DNA from: Niastella koreensis GR20-10
GTDB taxonomy: Bacteria > Bacteroidota > Bacteroidia > Chitinophagales > Chitinophagaceae
DNA length: 64,000 bases
Assembly: GCF_000246855.1 (NCBI RefSeq)
Contig: NC_016609.1
Coordinates: 5,344,744-5,408,743, forward strand
Direction of reading: 5' to 3'
Of this stretch, positions 36,509 through 44,991 are shown piece after piece. Position 1 is the stretch's first letter. Each line of letters opens with the position of its first letter. The notes under the pieces are model-generated. The model ran no database searches, was not told the DNA's origin, and saw only the letters and a program-made list of their open reading frames with translations. Both the position numbers and the translations under genes were made by a program.

Positions 36509-37807
36509 ATGTCAGGGAAGCAAGACAATAAGAAGCGTACAAAGTCGCAGCCTTATGTTAATAAAAAATCTGCCGACCTGGGGGAATCCAAAGCCGGGTC
36601 TAAAGATAGTCTTAAGAAAGAAGCCCCCAGGCTGGAGCGTTCTTACAGCGAACTGGGCTTAATGCGTTCCAACAGCGTTGGCGATTTAAAATCGCTGCTG
36701 AAACATGAAGAAAGAAACCCGGCAAACTCAGAACATACAGCCATGGCTGTTAAAGACAGAAAATATTTCAGTGTTATCGGGGTTTTTTCACGTGAGGCAT
36801 CTAAGAATTTTGGCAAAGCCTGGCAATTGAAAATGTTCACAGGCTCTGCAGAACAGCGGATGACGGATGATTCAATGACCGGCGTAACCAGGGAGGATAT
36901 TGCCGCAAAGGATGCCCTCCAATCGAGGACCTTGGTATCCACGAACCTTGAGGAGCAGGTTCAGGCATTATTTAAAAACAAAACAGTTCCCCACGTAATT
37001 GCAGTCATCGAAGGAAAAGAAGAACGGGACACTTTTAAACTCAAAACGGAAGTGCCGGTGACTGATGAAGAAAAAGATCCTTCTCTTGCTGTCAAATCAG
37101 GGAAAAAAACCAAATCTATTGAACTCGGGTATAGGAAGATGGGGTTTTCCCAGGGTTTTACTTCCAAGGGAGCAAAGGATCGTAAGCAAAATATGACCTT
37201 ATATGTGAGGGATGACCTCCATCGGGCGTATACGTGGTCTGAAGTAAAAGTTGCTCGAAATAGCGAAAAAATACCATGTGTTGCTGTAGATTACAAAACG
37301 AAAGACGGCAAAAAATACAGGTCGCTGATTGTTCATATTCCAAATATATTTGTCAAAAGTCAAACAGAAGTAGCGTTGACCAATGCCGCTTTTTCCAAAT
37401 ACGCAGCAAAAGTTAAAAAGGAGGAGGGTGTCATCGTTACAAACTATTTGGGAGATACCAATTTCAAAAAGCCGTTTTTCGATAATAGTACGCCATCAAT
37501 GGGAGGACTTTTGCCAAATAAAAAGGCCCTCAACCCAAAGAGCAGCGGTGCGAAAGACAATACCAGTTTTATGCAGAATGTTCCGTTGGGGAAAGGTGAA
37601 GAAGGATATAGTGTTATGCAACCCTCCACTTCAAATTATATATTTTTAACAACAGACGGCGACAATAAAGAAGCCACCGATCATCCCAGTACGCTCAACT
37701 ATGTTGCCCATAAATCCCCGATAGCTGACAGATACCCGAAAGCTATTTCCGGATACTATCGGTTGAAACAAGTAGTTCAAAAACTTATCAACCCTGCTTC
37801 CTCTTAA
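36509..37807 (+). CDS. Putative endonuclease/exonuclease/phosphatase (EEP)-fold protein (cassette gene 4)
   Basis: 432 residues from ATG 36509, preceded by AGGAAAAG; an upstream open frame into gene 3 is rejected. Residues 1-80 are basic, Ser-rich and disordered (KQDNKKRTKSQPYVNKK). The rest shows, in the right order, pieces resembling EEP nuclease motifs: HVIAVIEG with Glu168, LIVHIPN with His276, NYLGDTNF with Asp316 and Asn318, and ATDHPSTLNY with Asp391-His392. CdtB and DNase I share this fold. The match is by motif order only and the spacing is loose. No signal peptide. Its end overlaps the convergent regulator gene by 20 bases. Confidence 0.5.
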   Translation: MSGKQDNKKRTKSQPYVNKKSADLGESKAGSKDSLKKEAPRLERSYSELGLMRSNSVGDLKSLLKHEERNPANSEHTAMAVKDRKYFSVIGVFSREASKNFGKAWQLKMFTGSAEQRMTDDSMTGVTREDIAAKDALQSRTLVSTNLEEQVQALFKNKTVPHVIAVIEGKEERDTFKLKTEVPVTDEEKDPSLAVKSGKKTKSIELGYRKMGFSQGFTSKGAKDRKQNMTLYVRDDLHRAYTWSEVKVARNSEKIPCVAVDYKTKDGKKYRSLIVHIPNIFVKSQTEVALTNAAFSKYAAKVKKEEGVIVTNYLGDTNFKKPFFDNSTPSMGGLLPNKKALNPKSSGAKDNTSFMQNVPLGKGEEGYSVMQPSTSNYIFLTTDGDNKEATDHPSTLNYVAHKSPIADRYPKAISGYYRLKQVVQKLINPASS

Positions 37808-38759
37808 CATATTCCGTAGGCGACAATCCATAGAAATTTTTAAAAGCAGTGCTGAAATAATTCCTGGTTTCGAAACCAACCTGCCAGGCCACATCCTCAA
37901 CACAATGCCCGCATTTAAGTAATTCAGCCGCTTTTTTTAACCGGTAATGTTTGATCATAGTATGGGCGGAGATACCAGCGATAACTTTCAGTTTCCGGCT
38001 CAGGGAACGGGTACTTACTGCTACCCCCGACGCTAATTTCTCAATGGTAAAACCGGGATCGTCCAGGTGTTGTTCTATGAACTGGTAAACCTGCTTCAAA
38101 AAAAGAGCTGGTTTTTCTTCTTCGGGCTCCTGCTTACCTGGTTTCGTTAACTGACCGCAGTAATAGTTACACAGGTGTTGCTGACGGTTGAGGATATTAT
38201 TAATCCGGTCATTTAATTCGTGCACATTGAATGGTTTGGCAGTACGGTCAACTGCCTGCTTTTTTAAACCTGCATCAATACTTTTCCCGGCTTTTGATAC
38301 CGGCAATTGCAAGGTAAAAGCGGTTCCTTTATCAAGCAGGTTACTGCTAACTTCTATATAACCGTTCAACACTGCTATCATTTCTTTTACCAATGGGTAA
38401 TACCAGTCGAACGTAAAGGCATGTTTATCGTTCGAATGCGCTGTTTTGGCATTGGTTATTTTTATAATGAGTAGATCAGTACCGGCGTCTGCGCATTGCA
38501 TGGTCAATTGTACGGTGATGAAACCCCGGGGCTGTGTACATTCCAGAGCATTGTGTAACAAAGTAAGGCATATCTTACGCAGCTTATTTGCCTCAAACAA
38601 ATGTTTTTCACCCACATCGGTCGCATTACATATAAGCGATATTCGTTTAGCCTGAACATCAGGCTTACATTCATCCGCTATTGTTTTTACAAAAGCAGTT
38701 ATGTTATCGCAATATAATGCTAACCTCCATGCCTGGAGGTTGTGGTTTGAGTGGTACAA
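37788..38759 (-). pseudogene. Collapsed hybrid two-component regulator (HATPase - receiver stub - AraC HTH)
   Basis: Up to 323 codons; the only available start is TTG at 38759. Residues 1-155 are a histidine-kinase ATPase domain starting mid-fold (LRKICLTLLHNALECT N-box; YYPLVKEMIAVLNG; GTAFTLQLPV). The receiver domain is reduced to its last strand and helix (TAKPFNVHELNDRINNIL), and an intact AraC helix-turn-helix ends the protein (VGFETRNYFSTAFKNFYGLSP). Full Bacteroidota hybrid systems (HTCS) have sensor, kinase, complete receiver and AraC domains. Most of the sensor, dimerisation domain and receiver are missing here, so it is probably decayed. Confidence 0.6.
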
Positions 38760-39004
38760 GGATTTGGCTTATTACAAAGCAATGTAAGCAGAGAACAGAA
38801 TCGTATACATACATTTTTATGTATTTAACATACACAATTCCGTTATTTGCCACAATGTTCCGGGCGATAGCCTGGTTAGCTTACCGTTAGTATGAAGTAT
38901 TATTTAAAAACAAATTGGTAATTCATTCATATTTATACGCGGTAAAGAAGGGCGATAAATGCTGTTTTTTTTCATGTGATCCGGGTGTGACTTATAAGCC
39001 ACCC

Positions 39005-39598
39005 TTAATTTTTTATAAACTTCTCCACTGCCTCTTTATTAGTATCATACCTTATCCGCACAAAGTAAATGCCACCGGGCAGACTGCCTACAGGCACGTC
39101 AGTGGTAAATGCAGTGACCGTATATTTCTGCAAGACCCTTCCTGACACATCTATAAGGTCAAAAGAGCCATTCGTAAAAGAAGTGCGAATATGCAACACA
39201 TCGTTTACCGGATTTGGCCATACAGATAATACACCTGGTTTATTAACATAGATCTCCTTTACAGGTGAAAATAAGCCCAGCGCATTGGTATCTATCTCTT
39301 TTACGCGGTAAAAGTTAATCCCCTTTTCCGGGTGGGCATCAATAAAACTATATGGAAATTGTGATCCGGAATTTACAACTGAAATGGTTGTCCATAATCT
39401 TTGTTCCCGGCTTCGTTCTATTTCAAAATATACATTTTTAAACCTGTTTACAGTGCTCCACCGGATGCTTACTCCGCCTCTGCCATTCAGTTCAATGTCG
39501 AATGACGTAAAGGGGTTATGCTGGCGGTTCCCATCATTAAACGGGATGAGCAATATCGAAAACAAGCCTGCGCGCAATAGTAAATTTACAGCAATCAT
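39005..39598 (-). CDS. Small T9SS type A sorting-domain protein
   Basis: 197 residues from ATG 39598 (MIAVNLLLRAGLFSILLIPF, a signal-peptide-like start). A fibronectin-like domain (GGVSIRWSTVNRFKNVYFEI; VKEIDTNALGLFSPVKEIYV) precedes the C-terminal sorting domain (SVWPNPVNDVLHIR, GSLPGGIYFVRI). It is short: mostly stub plus sorting tag, so it may be a truncated survivor of a longer surface protein. It stands alone between regulator genes. Confidence 0.75.
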   Translation of the reverse strand: MIAVNLLLRAGLFSILLIPFNDGNRQHNPFTSFDIELNGRGGVSIRWSTVNRFKNVYFEIERSREQRLWTTISVVNSGSQFPYSFIDAHPEKGINFYRVKEIDTNALGLFSPVKEIYVNKPGVLSVWPNPVNDVLHIRTSFTNGSFDLIDVSGRVLQKYTVTAFTTDVPVGSLPGGIYFVRIRYDTNKEAVEKFIKN

Positions 39599-39663
39599 AA
39601 CCTCTTGTTTTATAGTTAACGATATTAGTTCGCCAGAAAACAATAACTGAAGTTACTTTTCTA

Positions 39664-39981
39664 TTGATGCCCTTAGTGATGATGACTGTCATTTACCAGT
39701 TTGACCCTTGTCATCGAAAAATGATATTCTTCCGTTTAAATTACCACGCTTTTCCCTACAGTGATCTCATTAAAACAAATGGCCGTCTTTCACGCAACGA
39801 CTACGAATACGAATTGATCGATACAGGTGTTTTCAATGACGACCGGTATTTTGATGTGTTTGTAGAATATGCCAAAGACGGCCCCGAAGATGTATTGATC
39901 CGCATCACTGCCATTAACCGGGGACCGGAGCCGGCAGAGTTGCCGGTAGTACTTTGTCTATTTTTTCTTCCGGCAATCTAA
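39664..39981 (+). pseudogene. Fragment of a GH63/MGH1-like glycosidase
   Basis: Residues about 28-95 of the frame (PYSDLIKTNGRLSRNDYEYE, LIDTGVFNDDRYFDVFVEYA, then PEDVLIRITAINRGPEPAEL) match the N-terminal beta-domain of GH63-type, MGH1-like glycoside hydrolases, which are normally about 800-900 residues. The next expected motif (LPTLWFRNTWSW) is replaced by PVVLCLFFLPAI and a stop, so everything after this block, including the catalytic domain, is lost. A deletion scar. Confidence 0.7.
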
Positions 39982-40066
39982 TAATATTCAGTTTGTAAGA
40001 GACTCTGGCTACACTTTTGACATTTTAGGCTAACTTTTCATGGCTGTCTTTACTGACCTTTGTTCG

Positions 40067-40807
40067 ATGGAAAACGAGATAAAAGATAAAGTAGTCGTTA
40101 TTACAGGCGCCAGCAGCGGCATCGGTGAAACTACTGCGATCACCCTGGCAGCGCAGGGCGCTAAAGTGGTACTAGGCGCTCGCCGTAAAGAACGGCTGGA
40201 AAGCCTGGTCAACCGGATCAAACAAACAGGCGGCCAAGCTGTTTATTTGGTGACCGACATTAAGAAACGTACCGATCTGATAAAGTTGGTGGACCTGGCC
40301 TGTGAAGTATATAGCCGTGTAGATGTGATGGTTAATAATGCCGGAATAAGTCATCTGTCACGGATAGACGAGGTGCAGGTAGAAGACTGGGAAGAAATGA
40401 TCGATGTAAATCTAAAGGGTACCCTGTATGGTATTGCAGCAGCTTTACCTATCTTCAAAAGGCAAGGGTCCGGTCATATCATCAATATCCTGTCGACTTC
40501 TGGTATTAAAATTGTGCCGCTTCAGGGGGTATATGCAGGCACCAAAAATGCTGTACGTACGATTGCAGAGGCCCTGCGACAGGAGTCGGGCGGACTGTAC
40601 AGGGTAACGGGGATCTCGCCTGGTTTTGTCAATACAGAACTGGCGGAACATATCAAAGATGAGGCAACCAGGGCGGCCATTAAAGAAAAAGCAGCGACAA
40701 TTGCGATTACCCCCAATGCCATTGCCAATGCGGTGATATTTGCGATCAGTCAGCCAGCCAATGTAGATATAGGAGATATCGTTATTCGTCCGAGTATACA
40801 GGATTAA
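40067..40807 (+). CDS. Short-chain dehydrogenase/reductase (SDR)
   Basis: 246 residues from ATG 40067 (MENEIKDKVVVITGASSGIG); an in-frame ATG 27 bases upstream is possible. Cofactor motif TGASSGIG, NNAG near 90, catalytic Ser in ILSTSGIK and YAGTKNA with Tyr and Lys near 155. Classical NADP-preferring SDR (Arg pair in GARRKERLE). It lies 21 bases upstream of an AraC gene on the same strand, the same pairing seen at 14996-17619 and 18205-19739. Confidence 0.9.
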   Translation: MENEIKDKVVVITGASSGIGETTAITLAAQGAKVVLGARRKERLESLVNRIKQTGGQAVYLVTDIKKRTDLIKLVDLACEVYSRVDVMVNNAGISHLSRIDEVQVEDWEEMIDVNLKGTLYGIAAALPIFKRQGSGHIINILSTSGIKIVPLQGVYAGTKNAVRTIAEALRQESGGLYRVTGISPGFVNTELAEHIKDEATRAAIKEKAATIAITPNAIANAVIFAISQPANVDIGDIVIRPSIQD

Positions 40808-40828
40808 ATTATTAATTTACGTGAAGTC

Positions 40829-41734
40829 ATGAAAGCTATCCAGTCACCCATCATTTTCAAAAATATTTCTGAGCTAATGCGTGCCTTCGATATGCCCGAC
40901 CCGCTGCATCCATTAGTAGCGTTGGTGAACCATGATAAACAGCACCACATCCCTAAATACGCGGGCCGCAGCTTCCTGGTAGATTTTTATAAGGTCTCTT
41001 TTAAGAAAGAATTCAGAGGCCAGGTAAAATATGGGCAGAGTTATTATGACTTCGAAGCGGGTGGGTTGGCTTTTTTAGCGCCTAATCAACTGGTAACAAA
41101 GTCTGGTGATGAAAGTTGTTATGAAGGGTACACATTGTATTTTCATGCCGACCTGATCCGCAACTACCAGTTGGGAAAGAATATTCATCAATATGGTTTC
41201 TTCACTTATGCTGTGAATGAGGCGTTGTTCCTTTCGGACAAAGAAAAAAAGGTGATTAATAGCTTGTTTGAAAATATTGAAGCCGAGTTGAATAATAATA
41301 TCGATGCCTTTAGTCAGGATGTGCTGGTTTCTCAAATAGAATTGTTGCTTAATTACAGCAATCGTTTTTACAACCGGCAATTCCTCACCCGCAAAGCGGT
41401 TAATCATGACCTCATCAGTCAAATGGATGTCTACCTGACCAATCGCTTTGCCAATCAATCCGATGGCCTGCCCACTGTGCTCGAAGTAGCTACTCATTTG
41501 CAGATATCACCAAGATACCTGACAGATATGCTCAAATCGTTAACCGGACAAAACGCACAGCAGCATATCCATGACCGCCTGATCGATAAGGCAAAAGAGA
41601 TATTAAGCACTACCCGGCTAACTATTGCAGAAATTGCTTACCAGCTGGGTTTTGAGCACCCACAGTCTTTTAATAAATTATTTAAGCGCCACACCAGTCT
41701 TTCACCAACCATTTTTAGAAAGTCGTTTAACTAA
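40829..41734 (+). CDS. AraC family transcriptional regulator
   Basis: 301 residues. N-terminal sensor domain (FEAGGLAFLAPNQLVTKSGD near 77) and C-terminal double helix-turn-helix (VATHLQISPRYLTDMLKSLT; YQLGFEHPQSFNKLFKRHTS). Probably co-transcribed with, and controlling, the SDR gene immediately upstream. Inducer unknown. Confidence 0.9.
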   Translation: MKAIQSPIIFKNISELMRAFDMPDPLHPLVALVNHDKQHHIPKYAGRSFLVDFYKVSFKKEFRGQVKYGQSYYDFEAGGLAFLAPNQLVTKSGDESCYEGYTLYFHADLIRNYQLGKNIHQYGFFTYAVNEALFLSDKEKKVINSLFENIEAELNNNIDAFSQDVLVSQIELLLNYSNRFYNRQFLTRKAVNHDLISQMDVYLTNRFANQSDGLPTVLEVATHLQISPRYLTDMLKSLTGQNAQQHIHDRLIDKAKEILSTTRLTIAEIAYQLGFEHPQSFNKLFKRHTSLSPTIFRKSFN

Positions 41735-41765
41735 CCATTATTTATTGCAGACAGGATGAAGCAGT

Positions 41766-42146
41766 TTACCGTAAGATAGCTTGCAATGGGATCTGCATGC
41801 CCTGATCAGTAAAAAAATAAAAGTGAACTAACTGATAGCTGTTGATCCCGCGTTCTTCTTGCTTATGGCCGCCAATCCGGCGAAGATAGCTGACTAATGC
41901 CGGATGCGGAATGAACTCTTCATTAGATTTGATCTGGTCCATCACCAGCCTGGCTATCGCCTTTGCACGTAATTCAGAAAACTTAACGATCACCTCCTGA
42001 CGGGTGGGTTTACGACCTGTGCAGTGGGTAAAACCTGGTGGATTTAATATTGCTTCAAGTGCACCAGGATTTTCATCAGTAAAACCATAGCATACGATTA
42101 CAGCTACGAATTTTTGACGAGGGGGATCATTAAGGAATTTGCTCCC
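41766..42146 (-). pseudogene. Orphan open frame without a start, possible gene remnant
   Basis: The minus frame is open for 126 codons between stops at 42147-42149 and 41766-41768. It reads like protein throughout (FVAVIVCYGFTDENPGALEA, GFTHCTGRKPTRQEVIVKF, IPHPALVSYLRRIGGHKQEE) but contains no ATG before residue 69. A GTG at 41993, behind a good TCAGGAGGTG site, would give 75 residues. No family was recognised. Either a gene that lost its 5' end or a short GTG-started protein. Confidence 0.4.
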
Positions 42147-42260
42147 CTATTCAAAATGCGCAGAAAGGAAAGCAACGGAAAAATAGTCCATAATATACTT
42201 TTGGTTTTTCCGGTCTTGCAGGAGGATAAGGAACCAGGCTGGTTTTAGAAATATTACCGC

Positions 42261-43151
42261 TCAGTAATTCCTTTTACCGTATCTCTTAATGAATTGCATC
42301 GGTGTATCTCCTGTCCGCTTTTTAAATACGCGGATAAAATAGGAATCGTCTATATATCCCAGTTCCTCTGAAATTTGGATAATGGAGAATTTTGAATGCA
42401 CTAACATTCGCTTAGCTTCGAGAATAATTCTATCTGCAATAACATCTGAGGTGGTTTTGTTGAAAGTTATTTTACAGATTCTGTTCAGGTTTTTCTCACT
42501 CATAAACATCATCTGGGCATATTGCCTGGGGTATTTGATGTTCCTGAAATTGCTTTCTATTAATATCTCTAACATGTGGGCCTGCGCTAATTGGGTTTCA
42601 TTTTGTTTTGCCCTTTGCTCAATTGGCAGGTATCCTCTGGATAAGTCAATATAAAGAACAGCCAACAGGGAGCATATTTTTTGAAAACCCATTAATTGAC
42701 GGCTCAGGTATTCCCTAACAATTTCCCGGAATCTTATCTCGATACCGGAAACCTGTTCTTTATTTAATATAATTAGAGGTAAATTTTCAGTGCTGCTAAA
42801 GAAAGGATAATTCTCCACCTTGTCATGCGTGAAATTGAGATTATAAAATTCCTTGTCGTGGAAAAAAATATACCCATCTATGTCTTCTGATACCTTCCAG
42901 GTATGCACCTGACCAGGGAAAAGCATAAAAACACTGCCCGGGACAATATCATAAGCATTAAAATCTATTTCGTGAATCCCGCTTCCTTTTGTAAATAATA
43001 CACAAAGATAAAATGAATGCCTGTGCGGCGCTAATATAAATTGAGCATGCTGTTTCAAATGATCGGGAAATGTACTGGCATAAAAAGCACTTTCAGTCCC
43101 CTGAAAGTTGAAGTTGTCAATGTCATATACCGGAACAGATTTTCCTGCCAT
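42261..43151 (-). CDS. AraC family transcriptional regulator
   Basis: 296 residues from ATG 43151 (MAGKSVPVYDIDNF), the start form common in this group; an ATG at 43223 would add 24 residues. Cupin sensor with His-rich strand (LAPHRHSFYLCVLFTKGSGI; VFMLFPGQVHTW) and C-terminal AraC domain (ELGYIDDSYFIRVFKKRTGD). No enzyme gene is next to it on this strand; its neighbours are remnants, so its target may have been lost or lie elsewhere. Confidence 0.88.
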   Translation of the reverse strand: MAGKSVPVYDIDNFNFQGTESAFYASTFPDHLKQHAQFILAPHRHSFYLCVLFTKGSGIHEIDFNAYDIVPGSVFMLFPGQVHTWKVSEDIDGYIFFHDKEFYNLNFTHDKVENYPFFSSTENLPLIILNKEQVSGIEIRFREIVREYLSRQLMGFQKICSLLAVLYIDLSRGYLPIEQRAKQNETQLAQAHMLEILIESNFRNIKYPRQYAQMMFMSEKNLNRICKITFNKTTSDVIADRIILEAKRMLVHSKFSIIQISEELGYIDDSYFIRVFKKRTGDTPMQFIKRYGKRNY

Positions 43152-43272
43152 CTTTAAATTTACTGAAAAAGTCCGAATTGTGCCATACGAAGCGTATTTG
43201 CTCAGGGCAGCGAAACAAAACATCTATTAGCTTCGAACTGGATATATGATCGATGACTATTAAAAAAAACTC

Positions 43273-43368
43273 ATGAAAATATACTTGCGCTTCATTATCG
43301 TTGACGACGATCTATTCAACTTGAAGCTGGGGGAAAAATTGATTAAACCCCTTTCTATGAAAAAATAG
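43273..43368 (+). pseudogene. N-terminal stub of a response regulator
   Basis: The 31-residue frame MKIYLRFIIVDDDLFNLKLG then EKLIKPLSMKK and stop looks like the first strand and helix of a receiver domain, including the acidic IVDDD motif that binds magnesium. Nothing of the phosphoacceptor region follows. It is interpreted as the 5' end of a deleted response regulator that once preceded the kinase genes. Confidence 0.45.
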
Positions 43369-43439
43369 AACAAATAATAAAACGTATCCAATATCCGGGT
43401 TAACCACCGTGGCTTATACCGTTGTTAAATCCAGTATCT

Positions 43440-43470
43440 AAAGGGGGCTTCATTTAGAACCCCCTTTTTT
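43440..43470 (+). terminator. Rho-independent terminator with T6 tail
   Basis: AAAGGGGG (43440-43447), 12-base loop, CCCCCTTT, continuing into TTTTTT to 43470. On the plus strand it follows only the response-regulator stub at 43273-43368, marking where that lost gene ended. Confidence 0.75.
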
Positions 43471-43610
43471 CCAAATGCCATCCAGTGCTTTTATACTTCG
43501 ATCTGTTCCGTCAAAATCTATTAATAAACTTCTGGCATAGATGTGGAAATTTTATAGATAATTGGAAAAAGATATTTTCATCAACAAGACCTAACTCAAA
43601 TATTTTCTAT

Positions 43611-44249
43611 ATGCCAGTTGCTTCAGGGTTATTTGAAATCTCCATTCTAAAAAAAATGGCGCACGACATTTCAGCTGAGCTTCACGACCATATTAGTCCA
43701 AGCCTTACGGCTGCAAAATTGCTTTTAGATTATTGTCTGCAGGATATTAACCAACATTCAGTTGAACTGAAAAAAGTGTCAGAGATATTAAACGATCTCA
43801 TTATTGAAGTACGTAATTTAAGTCATTCTATTGAAAAAAAAGCTGACAGGGATTTTGAACTGAAGGATACCTTAAGCTCACTGGTTGAAAATTTTAAAAC
43901 TGGTTGCGGTTTACGAATTGTGCTGAAATATGACATGCGGCTTGAACTATTATTGAAAAACAACCAGAAAGTACATTTGATTCGCATTGTTCAGGAGCAA
44001 TTGCAGAATATTTCAAAACATGCGGCTGCCAGCAAGATCCTTATTACACTGCAAGCTGGAAATGGCCAAGCAGTACTAATGACGAGGGACAACGGAAAAG
44101 GGTTTGATCCGGAACATCATCGTGACGGGCTCGGAATTGCAAACATGCTGCAAAGAGTAAATGAGTTAGGGGGGCACATTCATATCAATTCCAGAAACGG
44201 TGAAGGAACTTATATAAAAATACACTTACCTATCGATGAAAACCAATAA
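43611..44249 (+). CDS. Short soluble sensor histidine kinase (NarX/HisKA_3-like), probably truncated
   Basis: 212 residues from ATG 43611. The dimerisation box carries HDISAELHDHISPSLTAAK with the phosphorylatable His in ELHD. The ATPase domain is complete: N-box IVQEQLQNISKHA, G1 DNGKGFD, G2 DGLGIANM, then GEGTYIKIHLP. There is no sensor or transmembrane region, though an open frame without ATG continues to 43485, suggesting a lost N-terminus. The kinase core looks intact. No response-regulator partner survives nearby. Confidence 0.65.
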   Translation: MPVASGLFEISILKKMAHDISAELHDHISPSLTAAKLLLDYCLQDINQHSVELKKVSEILNDLIIEVRNLSHSIEKKADRDFELKDTLSSLVENFKTGCGLRIVLKYDMRLELLLKNNQKVHLIRIVQEQLQNISKHAAASKILITLQAGNGQAVLMTRDNGKGFDPEHHRDGLGIANMLQRVNELGGHIHINSRNGEGTYIKIHLPIDENQ

Positions 44250-44641
44250 GATATACCATGATTGACTAGCTTTTTTCAAATCAACAATTTGTTATGAGCA
44301 CCGGCTTGCTGATGTCAGATAGCCGTAATAATTATTTTTAAAAAATATGGATTAAAATATGCTATTTCAATTGCGATCCCTATTTAAGAACGATGAAGTA
44401 AAAGCAATTGCAGGTAAGTACAATATTACCGTTTCCCATTCAGCCGTTGTTATTTTTTGCAGATCTGTCTTTCTCAGATTATGCTCTTTAGAATCTCTCT
44501 TTAAAAAATCGCTTTCCATCCGGGGAATAATGCCTTTATAAAGCATTGATTTTCTCCATTGTTTAGCGGGCTGCTTTGGTTTATGCTCATCGGATGATCT
44601 GCAGGATGTAAAAGCCAGCTTAAAAAGAACGGCAGCCGGCG

Positions 44642-44947
44642 ATGGTGATTAACCAGTCGAAGCTTGATAACGGTCTGAAGCTTACCATCTACCGCATTAT
44701 ACAGGAGCAAATAAGCAATATCCTAAAACATGCCAACGCCCGCCGCATTGACCTTAGCATAAAACAGCATAGAAAAAAACTTACCCTTATGATCATGGAT
44801 AATGGTAAAGGGTTCGATCCTGCCGCCAAACATAAAGGCATTGGGTTAACCAACATTATAAACCGCGCCGAAGTATTCAATGGAAAGGTAAAGATCCAAT
44901 CAGCTCCTGGTGAGGGCTGTTTGTTGCAGGTAACATTTGATAAATAG
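44642..44947 (+). pseudogene. ATPase-domain fragment of a second histidine kinase
   Basis: 101 codons: IIQEQISNILKHANARRIDL (N-box), MDNGKGFDP (G1), KGIGLTNIINRAE (G2), PGEGCLLQVTF. The catalytic ATP-binding half is present, but the phosphoacceptor domain is absent. It is clearly paralogous to the kinase at 43611-44249. The 390 bases between them contain no recognisable gene, only a doubtful 60-codon frame at 44359-44541. Confidence 0.65.
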
Positions 44948-44991
44948 CGATTCAACCATCATGGCTGGCGCGGTTGTTGCCCCGAAACTGC

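Noticed and set aside
44359-44541. 60-codon ORF between the two kinase pieces
   Set aside because: It matches no kinase motif in any frame and its composition is not convincing.
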